Source: CAZJUO01 sp964549245 (GTDB lineage: Bacteria > Patescibacteriota > Patescibacteriia > UBA10025 > JAHIVO01). Taken from it: DNA of 23,539 bases. Under the pieces are notes generated by a model. It was given only the letters and a program-made list of their open reading frames with translations, did no database searches and was not told the DNA's origin. The stretch spans positions 1 to 23,539 of the forward strand of contig CAZJUO010000012.1 in the NCBI GenBank assembly GCA_964549245.1, read 5' to 3'. The translations under genes and the position numbers were made by a program. This document shows, piece by piece, positions 1 through 5,981 of the stretch; position 1 is the stretch's first letter, and each line of letters starts with the position of its first letter.

Positions 1-36
1 TATAAAATTTTAAATACAAAGTATATAACCGTTCTT

Positions 37-42
37 TATACT
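37..42 (+). promoter_or_regulatory. Probable -10 box of the UGA-containing small gene
   Basis: TATACT lies 19 bases before the ATG at 62. No good -35 box is visible at the expected distance, so the promoter is only half supported. The transcript would start near 49 and carry a short leader with the SD. Confidence 0.4.
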
Positions 43-61
43 CTTACCTTAAGGGGGAGCT

Positions 62-310
62 ATGAGTAACAATGATTGGAGAGCTATGGAAGAGCGCTGG
101 AAAACATTAAACCACGGGGATCCCTGTCCGGAAAAAGATGAAAACGGAAAGCCCTGCCAGGGTAAAGCTGTCTTCACTCCAGCCAAGAGTTGACTGGGAG
201 AATCTAGATTTGAATGCGGTTTGCATCCAGAAAAACATTGCTTAGCTTATGTCACCATGTCGGTTGATGAAAGACTAAAAAGACAAGTGCAACACAATGG
301 TTGTTGCTAA
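62..310 (+). CDS. Small Cys-rich (zinc-ribbon-like) protein with in-frame TGA at codon 44
   Basis: The frame runs ATG (62) to TAA (308-310), 82 codons, with one internal TGA at 191-193. The start has a strong SD (AGGGGGAG, 52-59) and the gene ends just before a perfect intrinsic terminator, so it looks like a maintained transcription unit. The cysteines are C22 and C32 before the TGA and C52, C60, C81 and C82 after it. The spacing (CP...KPCQG... then G-x-x-x-F-x-C-x-x-H-P-x-x-H-C) recalls topoisomerase-type zinc ribbons. That is inference, and I do not recognise the family. The frame stays Cys-rich and stop-free after the TGA. A SECIS-like hairpin follows it and the next base is C, a leaky context for UGA. 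Options are selenocysteine, leaky readthrough, a TGG-to-TGA nonsense mutation, or a sequencing error. Translation that stops at the TGA would give 43 residues. Confidence 0.6.
194..230 (+). promoter_or_regulatory. SECIS-like hairpin directly after the in-frame TGA
   Basis: An upper stem ATGC (214-217) with GCAT (223-226) closes a GGTTT loop, and CTGG (194-197) can pair with CCAG (227-230) as a lower stem. Bacterial SECIS elements lie just 3' of the UGA and show a short stem with a G and U in the apical loop, as in the GGUCU loop of E. coli fdhF. Here the loop begins 24 bases after the TGA, within the range usual for such elements. A 16-base unpaired stretch on the 5' side weakens the case, and a 4-bp stem can occur by chance. 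Confidence 0.3.
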
Positions 311-340
311 GTTACATTTAATTTTGTTCGCAGTTCAAAT

Positions 341-367
341 AGACGGCCAAACAAGGCCGTCTTTTTT
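341..367 (+). terminator. Intrinsic terminator of the UGA-containing gene
   Basis: AGACGGCC (341-348) and GGCCGTCT (355-362) form a perfect 8-bp stem with a 6-base loop, followed by a run of T on the + strand. Confidence 0.9.
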
Positions 368-390
368 ATATACTCATGCCCGAAACAACC

Positions 391-420
391 ACAAAACCGG
401 ACAGCTTGGTCCGGTTTTGT
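391..420 (-). terminator. Intrinsic terminator of the dsb operon
   Basis: ACAAAACCGGAC and GTCCGGTTTTGT form a perfect 12-bp stem around a 6-base loop. It lies 24 bases past the stop of the DsbA-like gene on the - strand. Because the outer part is A/T-rich on both sides it can work in either direction. Confidence 0.85.
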
Positions 421-443
421 TATATTTATAAAAATGTTCAGAA

Positions 444-1247
444 CTAGAGCAAACTATCGATGGTGGCCTTGACCTGCTCATATGGTTGAGCGCCGTTTAT
501 TGGCGCCATAGAACCATCTTTACCGATAGCTACCGAGTAGGGAGTTCCTTGCCCCCCAGCCGAAGCCGCGTCTTGTTCGTGCGTTTTCACCACATCAGCA
601 TAACGCTGTTCATCTAAACACGTTTGAAAATCCGCGGTATCGAGCCCTGCATAGGAAGCAATTTCCGGTAATTGAGCCGGATCCAAACTATCGTTAGAAT
701 TAGTCACTTCCATCAAACGGTCAAGATAAGCCCAAAAACCGTCGTTGCCTCCCTGCTCTGCGGCGCATTCAGTGGCGATAGCTTCGTTGCGCGCTTTGCT
801 GTGCAGCGCGTCAAGAGGGAAATGCCGATAAACCCAGGCTACTTGGTCACCATAATCAGCTACGACTTGCTGCATGGTAGCATGGAATCGTTTACAAAAA
901 GGGCATTCCGTGTCAGAAAACTCGACCACTACCACTTCGGCAGCCTCCAAATCACCTTTGATATGGTCATCGCTGGTTACCGGGCTGACTGAAATTTTTT
1001 GCGACGGCTGGGCTGTGGGAGCAGTAGCCGTATTGGTATTGGCAACGGCGGTATTGGCATTGGCCGTGCCGGCAAAAGCCTTGTTTGTGTTGCTAGTGGA
1101 GGCTGTACCTTCACCAGAAAAGAGTAACACAAAAAAGCCAACCGAAAAGCCAACCAGCACCGTCATAACCATACCGGCAAAAAAAGTTTTTTTCGGCCCC
1201 AGGACTTCAAACAAGCCCGGACCGCTTTTTTCGTTTATTTTTTGCAT
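444..1247 (-). CDS. DsbA-family thiol:disulfide oxidoreductase, membrane-anchored
   Basis: 267 aa. It has a short cytoplasmic N-terminus, one membrane segment at about residues 22-44, an Asn/Thr/Ala-rich linker (about 48-84), then a DsbA-like thioredoxin fold with the active site C115-P-F-C118 and a Thr-Pro cis-proline loop (T235-P236). C161 and C210 are extra cysteines inside the helical insert. The family oxidises cysteines of secreted proteins, and here the domain would face outside. It is the last gene of the arsR-trx-dipZ operon, 75 bases after the DipZ-like gene. An AAGGAG (1281-1286) lies too far from the ATG unless the palindrome at 1251-1270 folds. Isomerase or reductase activity is possible, so dsbA is not assigned as a symbol. 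Confidence 0.88.
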   Translation of the reverse strand: MQKINEKSGPGLFEVLGPKKTFFAGMVMTVLVGFSVGFFVLLFSGEGTASTSNTNKAFAGTANANTAVANTNTATAPTAQPSQKISVSPVTSDDHIKGDLEAAEVVVVEFSDTECPFCKRFHATMQQVVADYGDQVAWVYRHFPLDALHSKARNEAIATECAAEQGGNDGFWAYLDRLMEVTNSNDSLDPAQLPEIASYAGLDTADFQTCLDEQRYADVVKTHEQDAASAGGQGTPYSVAIGKDGSMAPINGAQPYEQVKATIDSLL

Positions 1248-1250
1248 ATG

Positions 1251-1270
1251 AATAATTATCGATAATTATT
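1251..1270 (-). repeat. Perfect 20-bp AT palindrome in the leader of the DsbA-like gene
   Basis: AATAATTATCGATAATTATT is its own reverse complement. It lies between an AAGGAG (1281-1286) and the ATG (1247). As an RNA hairpin it would bring the SD-like box to about 13 bases from the ATG. Confidence 0.6.
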
Positions 1271-1322
1271 AGCAACGTTTCTCCTTGATAGCTAGCATCA
1301 AGGTCAATTTTATAATTTCAAT

Positions 1323-3047
1323 TTATCCAAAAGTAAACGTAAAGACCCGTAAACCAGCCGTGGGGATTTCTATTTCCATCGTATTCTCACCATATTCCTC
1401 ACCGTTTATCAAGGTATACAGTTTTTCACTATCAATAGTTAATTCTTGCTCAACTATCGCGTCTTTGAGGACAGTAACGGTAACCGGCTCGTCAGCGCTG
1501 GCCACCATATACACATTCTTAGCGTCATATTTAAAAACGATCATGGCGTTTTCCGAATTGTTTTGCGCATATTCTGGCTGGATATCCCAGGTACCTGCTA
1601 AATACAAACGGTTGAGGCTCGGGCTATTCGGCGGTGCAAACTTCGCAATCCCGTCAGTACCGGACGAACCGTTGGCTAACCGATTATTGCGCGATGAGCC
1701 AAAATATATCTCCGGGCTGTTGACTTTACTGCCGTCAACCGCTGGCGCGTCTGCCGGTGCGGTGATAGATTCATCCACCGTAGCTGCTTGGTTTAAAAAT
1801 TCCATCCGCTCCTTCAGCGCTTGTTGGATTTCCCGCTCGGTTTCGTCGTACTCGCCCTCGCCAATATGGTCGTAAATTATTTCGCCGTTGATGTCGATTA
1901 AGTACTTGCGCGGCCAGTAACGATTTTCGTAAGCGCGCCAGGTGGCATAATCGTTATCCTGCACCACAGGATATGTAATATTGTAATCAGCGATAGCCTG
2001 GCGGACATTATCAGGATCTTTTTCAAACTCAAATTCCGGCGTATGCACGGCGATAATTTCCAACCCTTCATCTTTGTATTTGTCGTACCACTCGTTCAGA
2101 TACGGCAAGGTACGGATGCAATTAATACAGGAATACGTCCAAAAATCAACCAATACTACCTTTTGGTTCCGCAATTCTTTTAAGGTCAGCGGATCGCTGT
2201 TAAACCATTCACCGCCAGGCACGAGGGCCGGTGCGTAGTTGTGCTGTTTGTCAATCATGTCTATGGTGGTCTTGCCCATATCTTCTTTATCCACCGGCTG
2301 GTCAGTGAACGTATCAAGTTCTTTTTGGATACTTTCATTGTCCTCAATGCTTGTTAAGCCGGTACCGTAGTTGGGAAATTTTTCCAAAATGTACGTCTGG
2401 AACGACCGGTCGACATTAAAGAAAATACCAATGGCCACGATAATCATCAGCACGCCAAAACCGCGTTGGATCTTGGCAGTATTCTTTAAAAGCCACGGCA
2501 CTTTGTGCAATAACTTTCTACCACCGTACATGATGGCTAACATGGGGATGGCCGTTCCCAAAGCATATGCCAGGGTAATCAAAGCCGCACTGCCCGTCAC
2601 CGAACCGGTTAAAGCCAAGGAAATCACAGAAGCCAAAATCGGCCCCACACACGGCGTCCAGAGCAGGCCGATCGACAAACCGACGATCAAACCGCCTCCA
2701 AACCCCGTACGGTTCTGCTGCTTCGGCGCCCGGCTGGTCACCCGCGAAAACAGTTTTTCAATCCAGGCTTGAGCTTGGGGCAGCAGCAGGACAATGCCAA
2801 AGAGTATTAGGACCACGATAGAAACACCACGCAAAATATCAGGCGATAGACCGGTAAGATTAACAATCGTGGTTAAAAATAAAGTGAAAAACGTAAAGCT
2901 GGCGATAAAACCAAGCACGATGCCAAAAGGTCGGCGCTTGCCTCCGGTTACCGAACCAGAAAGTATGACCGGCAAAATCGGCAATATACAAGGTGAGAGA
3001 ATAGTGATAACCCCGCCGATAAAGGCAAAGGCAATAAGTAACAGCAT
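1323..3047 (-). CDS. DipZ-like protein: CcdA/DsbD membrane domain fused to a TlpA-like thioredoxin domain
   Basis: 574 aa. Residues 1-215 form a CcdA-type domain of about six membrane helices with the two conserved redox cysteines in SPC (C20) and TPC (C133). Residues about 255-410 are a TlpA/AhpC-like thioredoxin domain with the active site C307-I-N-C310 in a WTYSCINC context. The last 150 residues are beta-rich and match the C-terminal part of DipZ proteins in position. CcdA/DsbD proteins carry electrons from cytoplasmic thioredoxin across the membrane to extracytoplasmic thiol proteins. It follows the thioredoxin gene by 11 bases and precedes the DsbA-like gene, consistent with one redox pathway. 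No SD is visible. Domain order and length agree with mycobacterial-type DipZ, although those are longer. Confidence 0.88.
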   Translation of the reverse strand: MLLLIAFAFIGGVITILSPCILPILPVILSGSVTGGKRRPFGIVLGFIASFTFFTLFLTTIVNLTGLSPDILRGVSIVVLILFGIVLLLPQAQAWIEKLFSRVTSRAPKQQNRTGFGGGLIVGLSIGLLWTPCVGPILASVISLALTGSVTGSAALITLAYALGTAIPMLAIMYGGRKLLHKVPWLLKNTAKIQRGFGVLMIIVAIGIFFNVDRSFQTYILEKFPNYGTGLTSIEDNESIQKELDTFTDQPVDKEDMGKTTIDMIDKQHNYAPALVPGGEWFNSDPLTLKELRNQKVVLVDFWTYSCINCIRTLPYLNEWYDKYKDEGLEIIAVHTPEFEFEKDPDNVRQAIADYNITYPVVQDNDYATWRAYENRYWPRKYLIDINGEIIYDHIGEGEYDETEREIQQALKERMEFLNQAATVDESITAPADAPAVDGSKVNSPEIYFGSSRNNRLANGSSGTDGIAKFAPPNSPSLNRLYLAGTWDIQPEYAQNNSENAMIVFKYDAKNVYMVASADEPVTVTVLKDAIVEQELTIDSEKLYTLINGEEYGENTMEIEIPTAGLRVFTFTFG

Positions 3048-3058
3048 AGGTAAATTAA

Positions 3059-3607
3059 TTAAATAATATTTTCTTGCAATTCATCAATATCACCGCCGTT
3101 CCACTTGGCCAGCTCATTACCGTTCTCGTCAACCTGTACAAAAGTATGCTGGTAGGTAATGCCGTAGCGCTGCTTGAGGGTTGTTTCGGTGTCATAATCT
3201 GTCTTAAACAGTACCACATTATCCGGAATCTCGCTTAGATTTTCGTTAAATGCGGTGTTAGCCGCCTGGCAGGTCGGACACCACTTGGCATGAAAAAAGT
3301 AGACACGCTTTGTACCCGAAGCAGCAGCAAAAGCCGCTTCGGTGTAATCAGTGTATTCACCAGCCGTGTTTTGGCTGACGGAATTGGTGTTGGTGTCCTC
3401 CATCATGGCATCGTTTTCCATAGCCTCATTGGTATTCATTTCCTCTATTACTTCGTTGGTGTTTGTATCGTCCATCATGGCGTCGCTATTGGTATTGGTC
3501 GTAACATTAGCGTTGTCATTAGCGTTATTGCCCGTAGCAACCACGACTAACCAAATAATTAATATTAGCACGATGATGCCGATGATAATACTGATTATTT
3601 TTTTCAT
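3059..3607 (-). CDS. Membrane-anchored thioredoxin-like protein
   Basis: 182 aa. A membrane anchor (about residues 3-24) is followed by a low-complexity Asn/Thr/Met/Glu linker (about 27-80) with repeated TNTN and DAMM words, then a thioredoxin fold with W109-C110-P-T-C113. The usual cis-proline loop (TPT) reads Q153-H154-T155, so the cis-proline is replaced by histidine. This may alter substrate release or metal sensitivity (inference). The gene sits between the ArsR-like regulator (12 bases upstream) and the DipZ-like gene. It is a likely partner that takes electrons from DipZ or delivers them to secreted proteins. No SD is seen. The leader is AT-rich. Confidence 0.85.
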   Translation of the reverse strand: MKKIISIIIGIIVLILIIWLVVVATGNNANDNANVTTNTNSDAMMDDTNTNEVIEEMNTNEAMENDAMMEDTNTNSVSQNTAGEYTDYTEAAFAAASGTKRVYFFHAKWCPTCQAANTAFNENLSEIPDNVVLFKTDYDTETTLKQRYGITYQHTFVQVDENGNELAKWNGGDIDELQENII

Positions 3608-3619
3608 ATGTATAATTGA

Positions 3620-3946
3620 TTAATAATTAATATTAAAATTAATACATTGCAGTAATTTTTTATTGCGCACGGTTAAAAAATAACAGACCGTTCTTCCCTT
3701 TTTTTCACTGCCTACCAGTTGAGAACGCTGTAGAAGGTTCAATTGGTGAGAAACCGCGCTGACGCTCATCTTGATAATGCGGGCAATGTCAGAAACGCAT
3801 AACTCCTTGTGCTTGGTAAGGATAAGCAGTATCTTGGCCCTCGTCGGGTCAGACAGCACTTCGCACCACTCACTGTGCTTTCGTATATGTTTATCATAAC
3901 CTTGGAGCCATTTTTTGCTGCGCTGTAAGGTAGCTTGGGGCATCAT
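3620..3946 (-). CDS. ArsR/SmtB-family winged-helix transcriptional regulator
   Basis: 108 aa, typical length for the family. The motif LSDPTRAKILLIL (from L31) opens the domain, K48-E-L-C50-V-S-D-I-A resembles the ELCVCDL region of metal-sensing members, and the recognition helix lies in SVSAVSHQLNLLQ (61-73). Cysteines C28, C50, C88 and C101 could sense metal or redox state. It is the first gene of the operon with three thiol-redox genes. The candidate operator over its transcription start suggests autorepression. There are two adjacent ATG codons (3946 and 3943), and neither has an SD. The inducing signal is unknown. Confidence 0.88.
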   Translation of the reverse strand: MMPQATLQRSKKWLQGYDKHIRKHSEWCEVLSDPTRAKILLILTKHKELCVSDIARIIKMSVSAVSHQLNLLQRSQLVGSEKKGRTVCYFLTVRNKKLLQCINFNINY

Positions 3947-3967
3947 ACGCGTATAATATTTGAATAG

Positions 3968-3983
3968 TTGAACAAGTGTTTAA
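3968..3983 (-). promoter_or_regulatory. Candidate ArsR operator over the transcription start
   Basis: TTGAACA-AG-TGTTTAA is an imperfect inverted repeat (6 of 7 positions). It directly follows the -10 box (3984-3989), so it covers the start site of the operon, the usual place for an ArsR-type repressor. TGAACA-type half sites are common for this family. Confidence 0.5.
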
Positions 3984-4012
3984 ATGTTACTGTGTATACG
4001 ACCATATGTCAA
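3984..4012 (-). promoter_or_regulatory. Promoter of the arsR-trx-dipZ-dsbA operon
   Basis: On the - strand TTGACA (4012-4007), a 17-base spacer and TAACAT (3989-3984) form a sigma70-type promoter. Transcription would begin near 3977, about 30 bases before the ATG. Confidence 0.65.
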
Positions 4013-4077
4013 AACGTGCATTTTTTTATAACCAAAAACTGCCCCGAGACCCTAGCTTGGGAATAATATAAGATTGC

Positions 4078-4590
4078 CTAATTAATTTTATCTAAGTATT
4101 TTTCAAATATTATTTTAAACCACGGGGTATAGCGCTTCGGATGACGCGCTATATCCTGCTCAACTTCGGCCAGGGCCTGCCAGCGAAAATCAGCCGCTTC
4201 TTCCCTGTTTAAAACGGGATAACCACTATACGTACCAACGACAATATGGTCAAATTCATGTTCCGTTAAATCATTTTCAAATTTCGCTTGGTAAATAAAA
4301 CTGCCGACTTCTCGTAAATCGCAATCAAATCCCATCTCCTCTTTGAGCCGACGGTGAGCTGTCTCTAAAATTGTTTCTCCCGGTCTTGGGTGGCTGCAAA
4401 CCGTATTGGTCCACAAACCGCCGCAGTGGTATTTTTCTGCCGCGCGCTGCTGCAATAGCAGCTGGCCTTTATCATTAAAAATAAAAATAGAAAAAGCCCG
4501 GTGCAGCTGCGCCTGCTCATGAACCGGCATCTTCCGGCCCGTGCCGATTTGGTTGTCGTTTTTGTCGACTAGGATGATATCATCTGGCAT
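4078..4590 (-). CDS. idi: Isopentenyl-diphosphate delta-isomerase, type I
   Basis: 170 aa, a Nudix-fold enzyme that interconverts isopentenyl and dimethylallyl diphosphate. The catalytic cysteine is C65 in TNTVCSHP. The metal ligands match those known from E. coli: H24, H30, H67 and the two glutamates E110 and E112 in LTEHEFDH. A Trp in RYTPWF near the C-terminus fits the active-site tryptophan. It appears to be a single gene: the next feature upstream is a repeat region with tRNA sequence, and the redox operon lies downstream. No SD is visible before the ATG. No other isoprenoid gene occurs in the window, so its substrate supply cannot be judged here. Confidence 0.93.
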   Translation of the reverse strand: MPDDIILVDKNDNQIGTGRKMPVHEQAQLHRAFSIFIFNDKGQLLLQQRAAEKYHCGGLWTNTVCSHPRPGETILETAHRRLKEEMGFDCDLREVGSFIYQAKFENDLTEHEFDHIVVGTYSGYPVLNREEAADFRWQALAEVEQDIARHPKRYTPWFKIIFEKYLDKIN

Positions 4591-4663
4591 GTATTTTTAG
4601 TAAAACCTGCTATTCAATCCCCAAACTATCACTTATTTACAAATTCAATCGGGAATGTTGGAT

Positions 4664-4693
4664 CCCGCACTACTCACTTCGTTCAAGTGCGGG
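4664..4693. repeat. REP-like palindrome
   Basis: CCCGCACT (4664-4671) and AGTGCGGG (4686-4693) form a perfect 8-bp stem around a 14-base loop. No T run follows on either side, so it is not a typical intrinsic terminator. Confidence 0.6.
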
Positions 4694-4717
4694 ACAAGCT
4701 TGAACTTGTAGACAGAA

Positions 4718-4753
4718 TCGGGGATACCGGACTTGAACCGGTGACCTCACCCC
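4718..4753 (-). pseudogene. 3' half of a tRNA (residues 38-73)
   Basis: On the - strand the sequence gives an anticodon-stem 3' strand GGGTG, variable loop AGGTC, a perfect T arm (ACCGG-TTCAAGT-CCGGT), acceptor strand ATCCCCG and discriminator A. Similarity stops at 4753/4754, inside the anticodon loop. No matching 5' half (acceptor CGGGGAT, D arm) occurs in the neighbouring sequence. It is a remnant, or half of an interrupted or split tRNA. The identity cannot be read because the anticodon is lost. Confidence 0.65.
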
Positions 4754-4809
4754 ACTATCACTTATTCTGTTCGTTCAACGGGCAAGCGCACCTCCTCATA
4801 TAAGATTAA

Positions 4810-4883
4810 TCGGGGTGGGGAGACTCGAACTCCCGATCTCAAGACCCCCAGCCTTGCGCCCTAACCAACTGGGCCACACCCCG
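4810..4883 (-). tRNA. tRNA-Pro (anticodon GGG)
   Basis: A complete 74-base cloverleaf: acceptor CGGGGTG/CACCCCG, D stem GCCC/GGGC, anticodon stem CAAGG/TCTTG with loop CTGGGGG (U33, anticodon GGG, G37), variable AGATC, T arm GGGAG-TTCGAGT-CTCCC, discriminator A73. C1-G72 with A73 is typical of proline tRNA. CCA is not encoded. Confidence 0.95.
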
Positions 4884-4949
4884 TTACAAATTTACCCTGC
4901 CACATCACAAACACCCTCTATTATATATGGAACTGTGTTTTTTGCAAAC

Positions 4950-4977
4950 AAAAAAGGCTGAATATATTAATCCAGCC
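4950..4977 (-). terminator. Intrinsic terminator of the unknown gene at 4987-5445
   Basis: On the - strand GGCTG (4977-4973) and CAGCC (4960-4956) pair around an AT-rich 12-base loop and are followed by TTTTTT. It starts 9 bases after the stop codon. Confidence 0.75.
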
Positions 4978-4986
4978 AATAATTCT

Positions 4987-5445
4987 TTAAAATAAATCCA
5001 TCTGGTCATCTGGCCTAGGGCAAACAGCGAGAAAAACACAATTTATCCATAGTTCACTATTATTGCTAAGAGTAATGAAGCGTCCATTTCTCCTGAACTC
5101 AATCGTTGGAATTAATCCGTTTATATAAGCTGCCCGCGGACCCAGAAATGCAATGTGGTTAAAAAATAAAGTGTGGCGATCTTCATTATCAAAAAAAGTT
5201 TCGGCTTCCGATCGATCAGGACATCGAAGCCCTTTGGATCGAATTCCACTAAGAATTTCCCGTGTAGACATATACCGTTTTGTCATATAGTACATGGTAA
5301 ATTTGACATTTTGAATACCCCTGCCTAATACTAATGGGGTGTTTGACTTTAAAAAACTACTTACTTTTTTCTGATAATCATCCTTATTAATCCCCTGCCA
5401 GCGAGGATCATCATAATTAACCTCAAGTATTACCTCTTTCGACAT
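4987..5445 (-). CDS. Hypothetical protein, 152 aa
   Basis: I do not recognise this protein. It is soluble, with no signal peptide or membrane segment, mixed charge and several aromatic residues. It has scattered cysteines (C75 in LRCPDRSEAE, plus C136 and C141 near the end) but no metal-binding pair. The ATG at 5445 is supported by a strong SD (GGAGG in ATGGAGGTAGCCG). A promoter and a terminator frame it, so it is a single-gene unit. It lies between tRNA-Pro and a zinc-ribbon gene. Confidence 0.8.
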   Translation of the reverse strand: MSKEVILEVNYDDPRWQGINKDDYQKKVSSFLKSNTPLVLGRGIQNVKFTMYYMTKRYMSTREILSGIRSKGLRCPDRSEAETFFDNEDRHTLFFNHIAFLGPRAAYINGLIPTIEFRRNGRFITLSNNSELWINCVFLAVCPRPDDQMDLF

Positions 5446-5484
5446 CGGCTACCTCCATATTGTTAAATAACTATATTTTTGTAT

Positions 5485-5513
5485 ACCTTAACCCGTACAG
5501 CCCTGCCTGTCAA
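5485..5513 (-). promoter_or_regulatory. Probable promoter of the 152-aa gene
   Basis: On the - strand TTGACA (5513-5508), a 17-base spacer and TAAGGT (5490-5485). The -10 box is weak, and TATACA further downstream is an alternative. The -35 box overlaps the T tract of the upstream gene's terminator. Confidence 0.45.
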
Positions 5514-5551
5514 ATAAAAATAGCCCCAAGGTAATAAAACATCAGGGCTAT
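5513..5551 (-). terminator. Intrinsic terminator of the zinc-ribbon gene
   Basis: On the - strand ATAGCCC (5551-5545) pairs with GGGCTAT (5526-5520), followed by TTTTTATTT. The loop is 18 bases. It lies 23 bases past the stop at 5575. Confidence 0.7.
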
Positions 5552-5574
5552 GGTTTGGCTTTTGCCTATTGTAT

Positions 5575-5742
5575 TTACACAGGCAAATCCCGCCGGTAGT
5601 CAGCCAGCGAATTACAAACATCATGGCAACATGGACAAACTTTTTTCCCGCCGGCAGTGCGAACCAAAACCGTACCGCACTCTGGACAGCGTTTAACGGT
5701 ACGTTGCTTTTCCTGGGCGTCGTTTGACTTTGGCGTAGACAT
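5575..5742 (-). CDS. Small zinc-ribbon protein, 55 aa
   Basis: The start at 5742 gives MSTPKSNDAQ and is chosen because a strong SD (AGAGGAGG) lies 6 bases upstream. An upstream in-frame ATG (5778) has no SD and lies before the -10 box, so it would be outside the transcript. The protein carries CPECG and CPCC knuckles (C20, C23 and C37, C39, C40, with C44 nearby). This is a rubredoxin- or zinc-ribbon-like metal site. Such small proteins often bind nucleic acid or a larger complex, but nothing here fixes the function. It has its own promoter and terminator. Confidence 0.8.
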   Translation of the reverse strand: MSTPKSNDAQEKQRTVKRCPECGTVLVRTAGGKKVCPCCHDVCNSLADYRRDLPV

Positions 5743-5760
5743 AAAACCTCCTCTAGGTAT

Positions 5761-5790
5761 ATTATAATGAACAAACAAATCTCAATATAA
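5761..5790 (-). promoter_or_regulatory. Promoter of the zinc-ribbon gene
   Basis: On the - strand TTATAT (5790-5785), an 18-base spacer and a consensus TATAAT (5766-5761). The transcript would start near 5754 and include the SD. Confidence 0.55.
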
Positions 5791-5791
5791 C

Positions 5792-5819
5792 AAAAAAACT
5801 AGCCGCTTACTTGGCTAGT
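5792..5819 (-). terminator. Intrinsic terminator of the 35-aa membrane protein gene
   Basis: On the - strand ACTAGCC (5819-5813) pairs with GGCTAGT (5804-5798) around an 8-base loop, followed by a T run. Confidence 0.85.
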
Positions 5820-5847
5820 CTGTAAAACCTTATGTATATTCGAAAAA

Positions 5848-5955
5848 CTACAGGCTAACCAATAAGCCGCTAGCGACAATAATAATTGCAATAATAAGCC
5901 CCGCTCCAATGAGCGTGTATTTATGGCTTTCTATGTTGAGCTTATTATGCTGCAT
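5848..5955 (-). CDS. 35-aa single-span membrane peptide
   Basis: ATG at 5955, TAG at 5850-5848. A polar N-terminus of about 14 residues (MQHNKLNIESHKYT) is followed by one hydrophobic helix of about 20 residues rich in Leu, Ile and Ala and almost no tail, so it should sit in the membrane with the N-terminus likely cytoplasmic. No SD is clear. The gene is framed by a near-consensus promoter and a perfect terminator, which is the main evidence that it is real. It resembles other tiny membrane peptides of unknown function. A toxin or a subunit of a membrane complex are both possible. Confidence 0.7.
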   Translation of the reverse strand: MQHNKLNIESHKYTLIGAGLIIAIIIVASGLLVSL

Positions 5956-5981
5956 ATTTTTTTCTAAACTTCTTGTTTATT

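Larger units (their letters stand above)
4625..4787. repeat. Two diverged copies of an intergenic repeat flanking a tRNA 3' half
   Basis: The 13-base word ACTATCACTTATT occurs at 4625-4637 and 4754-4766. Each copy is followed by TTCGTTCAA...CGGG...CAAGC (4678-4699 and 4771-4787), so order is conserved. Copy A has about 40 extra bases with a palindrome. Copy B starts directly after the tRNA remnant. The element looks mobile or amplified, but I do not recognise its family. Confidence 0.5.

Noticed and set aside
62..310. TGA read as glycine (genetic code 25) or tryptophan (code 4) throughout the genome
   Set aside because: TGA is the stop of the 237-aa membrane protein (10105-10107) and of the PilX-like gene (12234-12236), and no other gene here has an internal TGA.
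1285..1875. 196-aa open frame on the + strand opposite the DipZ-like gene
   Set aside because: It is antisense to a well-supported conserved gene, has no SD and shows no domain.
4710..4810. A tRNA-Sec gene at the tRNA 3' half
   Set aside because: There is no long variable arm, no TCA anticodon and no 5' half. The variable loop is the 5-base class I type.
5463..5774. 103-aa open frame on the - strand overlapping the zinc-ribbon gene
   Set aside because: It is in another frame of the zinc-ribbon gene, runs through its terminator and lacks an SD.
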